DNA of 6,469 nt from Candidatus Aerophobota bacterium (lineage in GTDB: Bacteria; Aerophobota; Aerophobia; Aerophobales; B3-G15): positions 1 to 6,469 of the forward strand of contig QMQA01000073.1 of assembly GCA_003648845.1 (NCBI GenBank), written 5' to 3'. The notes beneath the pieces were generated by a model. The model did not search any database. It was not told the origin of the DNA and saw only the letters and a list, made by a program, of their open reading frames with translations. Each line of letters opens with the position of its first letter. Position 1 is the first letter of the stretch. Shown here piece after piece: positions 5,511-6,469 of this stretch. The position numbers and the translations under genes are program-made.

Positions 5511-6469
5511 ATGGATAAACTGATATGTACAGAATGTGGTAGGGAATTTTTTTTGAAAGAGGTTATCTGGAGGTGCAAATGTGGAGGGATACTTGATGTT
5601 GATTTTAAAGCCAAATTTCCTGTTAATAAAATTAAGCAGAGAAGACCAACACTATGGCGGTACAGAGAGGCAATCCCTGTCGAGGATGATAAAAACATAG
5701 TTTCTTTTGATGAAGGGTTTACACCGCTTACTAAAATAGAGTTTAACGAAAGATATGTTTTAGTCAAACAGGATCATCTATTTCCAACAGGGTCCTTTAA
5801 AGATAGAGGTGCCTGTGTCCTTATAAGTAAAACAAAAGAGCTGAAGATAAAAAAAGTTGTTGAGGATTCCTCAGGCAATGCTGGTTGTGCAATTGCTGCT
5901 TACTGTGCAAAAGCTAACATTGATTGTAATATTTTTGTCCCCCAGGCTACAGCATCTGAGAAACTGGTACAGATAAAGCTTTATGGAGCAAAACTGAGAA
6001 AAATTTCTGGAACCAGAGAAGATACTGCAAATGCGGCTTTGAAAGTAGCTGAAAAAGAGTATTATGCAAGTCATTCATGGAATCCTTTCTTTTTGCATGG
6101 AACAAAAACATTTGCTTTTGAAGTTTGTGAACAACTTGGCTGGAAACCTCCTGACACTATTATCTTACCCGTTGGAAATGGAACTCTCCTGTTAGGTGCA
6201 TACATTGGGTTTAGTGAACTTTTGAATGCTGGAATTACTGATAAAATACCTAAAATTATCGCAGTCCAGGCTAAAAACTGTGCTCCTTTATACAATGCCT
6301 TCAGGGAAAACTTAAGGGAAATTCCGAAAATAGAGAAAGAAAATACTCTTGCAGAAGGAATTGCAATTGCCGAGCCTGTTAGGGGAAGGCAAATTATTGA
6401 GGCAGTTAAAAAGACAAACGGAGATTTTATCGTAGTTGATGATTCTGAGATTAAAGAATCATTAAAGGA
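5511..6469 (+). CDS. Threonine-synthase-like PLP-dependent enzyme with N-terminal zinc ribbon, 3' end missing
   Basis: The frame is open from the ATG at 5511 to the window edge (319 codons, unfinished). An N-terminal zinc ribbon, CTEC (6-9) and CKC (22-24), precedes a fold-type II PLP domain. The PLP lysine is Lys97 in TGSFKDRG (93-100); the asparagine loop is EDSSGNAG (118-125); the phosphate-binding loop is PVGNGTLLLG (220-229); DEGFTPL (67-73) is the usual substrate-side entry motif. Threonine synthase converts O-phosphohomoserine to threonine, and many relatives share this layout. However, the loop reads SSGNAG rather than the STGNT form I recall for classical ThrC, so this may be a paralog with another substrate (cysteate-synthase-like or unknown). 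An in-frame TAG at 5502 rules out a longer N-terminus. There is no clear SD, only TAGG. No hom or thrB gene is nearby. Family membership is secure, the reaction is not. Confidence 0.88.
   Translation, partial: MDKLICTECGREFFLKEVIWRCKCGGILDVDFKAKFPVNKIKQRRPTLWRYREAIPVEDDKNIVSFDEGFTPLTKIEFNERYVLVKQDHLFPTGSFKDRGACVLISKTKELKIKKVVEDSSGNAGCAIAAYCAKANIDCNIFVPQATASEKLVQIKLYGAKLRKISGTREDTANAALKVAEKEYYASHSWNPFFLHGTKTFAFEVCEQLGWKPPDTIILPVGNGTLLLGAYIGFSELLNAGITDKIPKIIAVQAKNCAPLYNAFRENLREIPKIEKENTLAEGIAIAEPVRGRQIIEAVKKTNGDFIVVDDSEIKESLK

Noticed and set aside
5498..6295. Three reverse-strand open frames (5498-5767, 5871-6074, 6071-6295)
   Set aside because: They lie opposite one continuous forward frame encoding a zinc ribbon plus PLP enzyme that runs off the window end; the forward frame is the real gene.

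Overview
The window looks like chromosomal DNA from an anaerobic, moderately A+T-rich bacterium. The evidence is a ferredoxin-dependent 2-oxoacid oxidoreductase subunit, clear Shine-Dalgarno (SD) sequences before several genes, sigma-70-like promoter matches, and a bacterial-type fused CoaBC. The sequence does not fix the phylum; a deep-branching or uncultured anaerobic lineage is only a guess. There is no sign of phage, insertion sequences, CRISPR, tRNA or rRNA.

Layout: (1) Bases 1-3244 hold a tight plus-strand cluster. It starts with the 3' part of coaBC (coenzyme A biosynthesis, cut by the window edge). This overlaps by 13 bases a long-form NfeD membrane serine protease, whose last codons carry the SD of a slipin (SPFH/stomatin-like) gene. 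NfeD and slipin are a recognised functional pair in membrane-protein quality control or microdomain organisation. (2) A 138-base spacer (3245-3382) contains a long imperfect inverted repeat. (3) Bases 3383-4404 hold a 2-oxoacid:ferredoxin oxidoreductase beta subunit with no partner subunit in the window, then a 74-residue one-helix membrane protein of unknown function. (4) A minus-strand GH130 glycoside phosphorylase/hydrolase (4401-5339) converges on the small gene; their stop codons overlap. (5) A 171-base divergent spacer (5340-5510) carries candidate promoters for both directions. (6) From 5511 to the window end runs an incomplete threonine-synthase-like PLP enzyme with an N-terminal zinc ribbon. 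It lacks an SD, and its candidate promoter lies so close that its mRNA may be nearly leaderless.

Most genes belong to known families. The points worth following are the orphan oxidoreductase subunit, with two cysteines that seem unusual beside its cluster ligands; the structured spacer before it; the unknown small membrane protein after it; and the uncertain substrate and short leader of the PLP enzyme. I do not see a clearly new multi-gene system.
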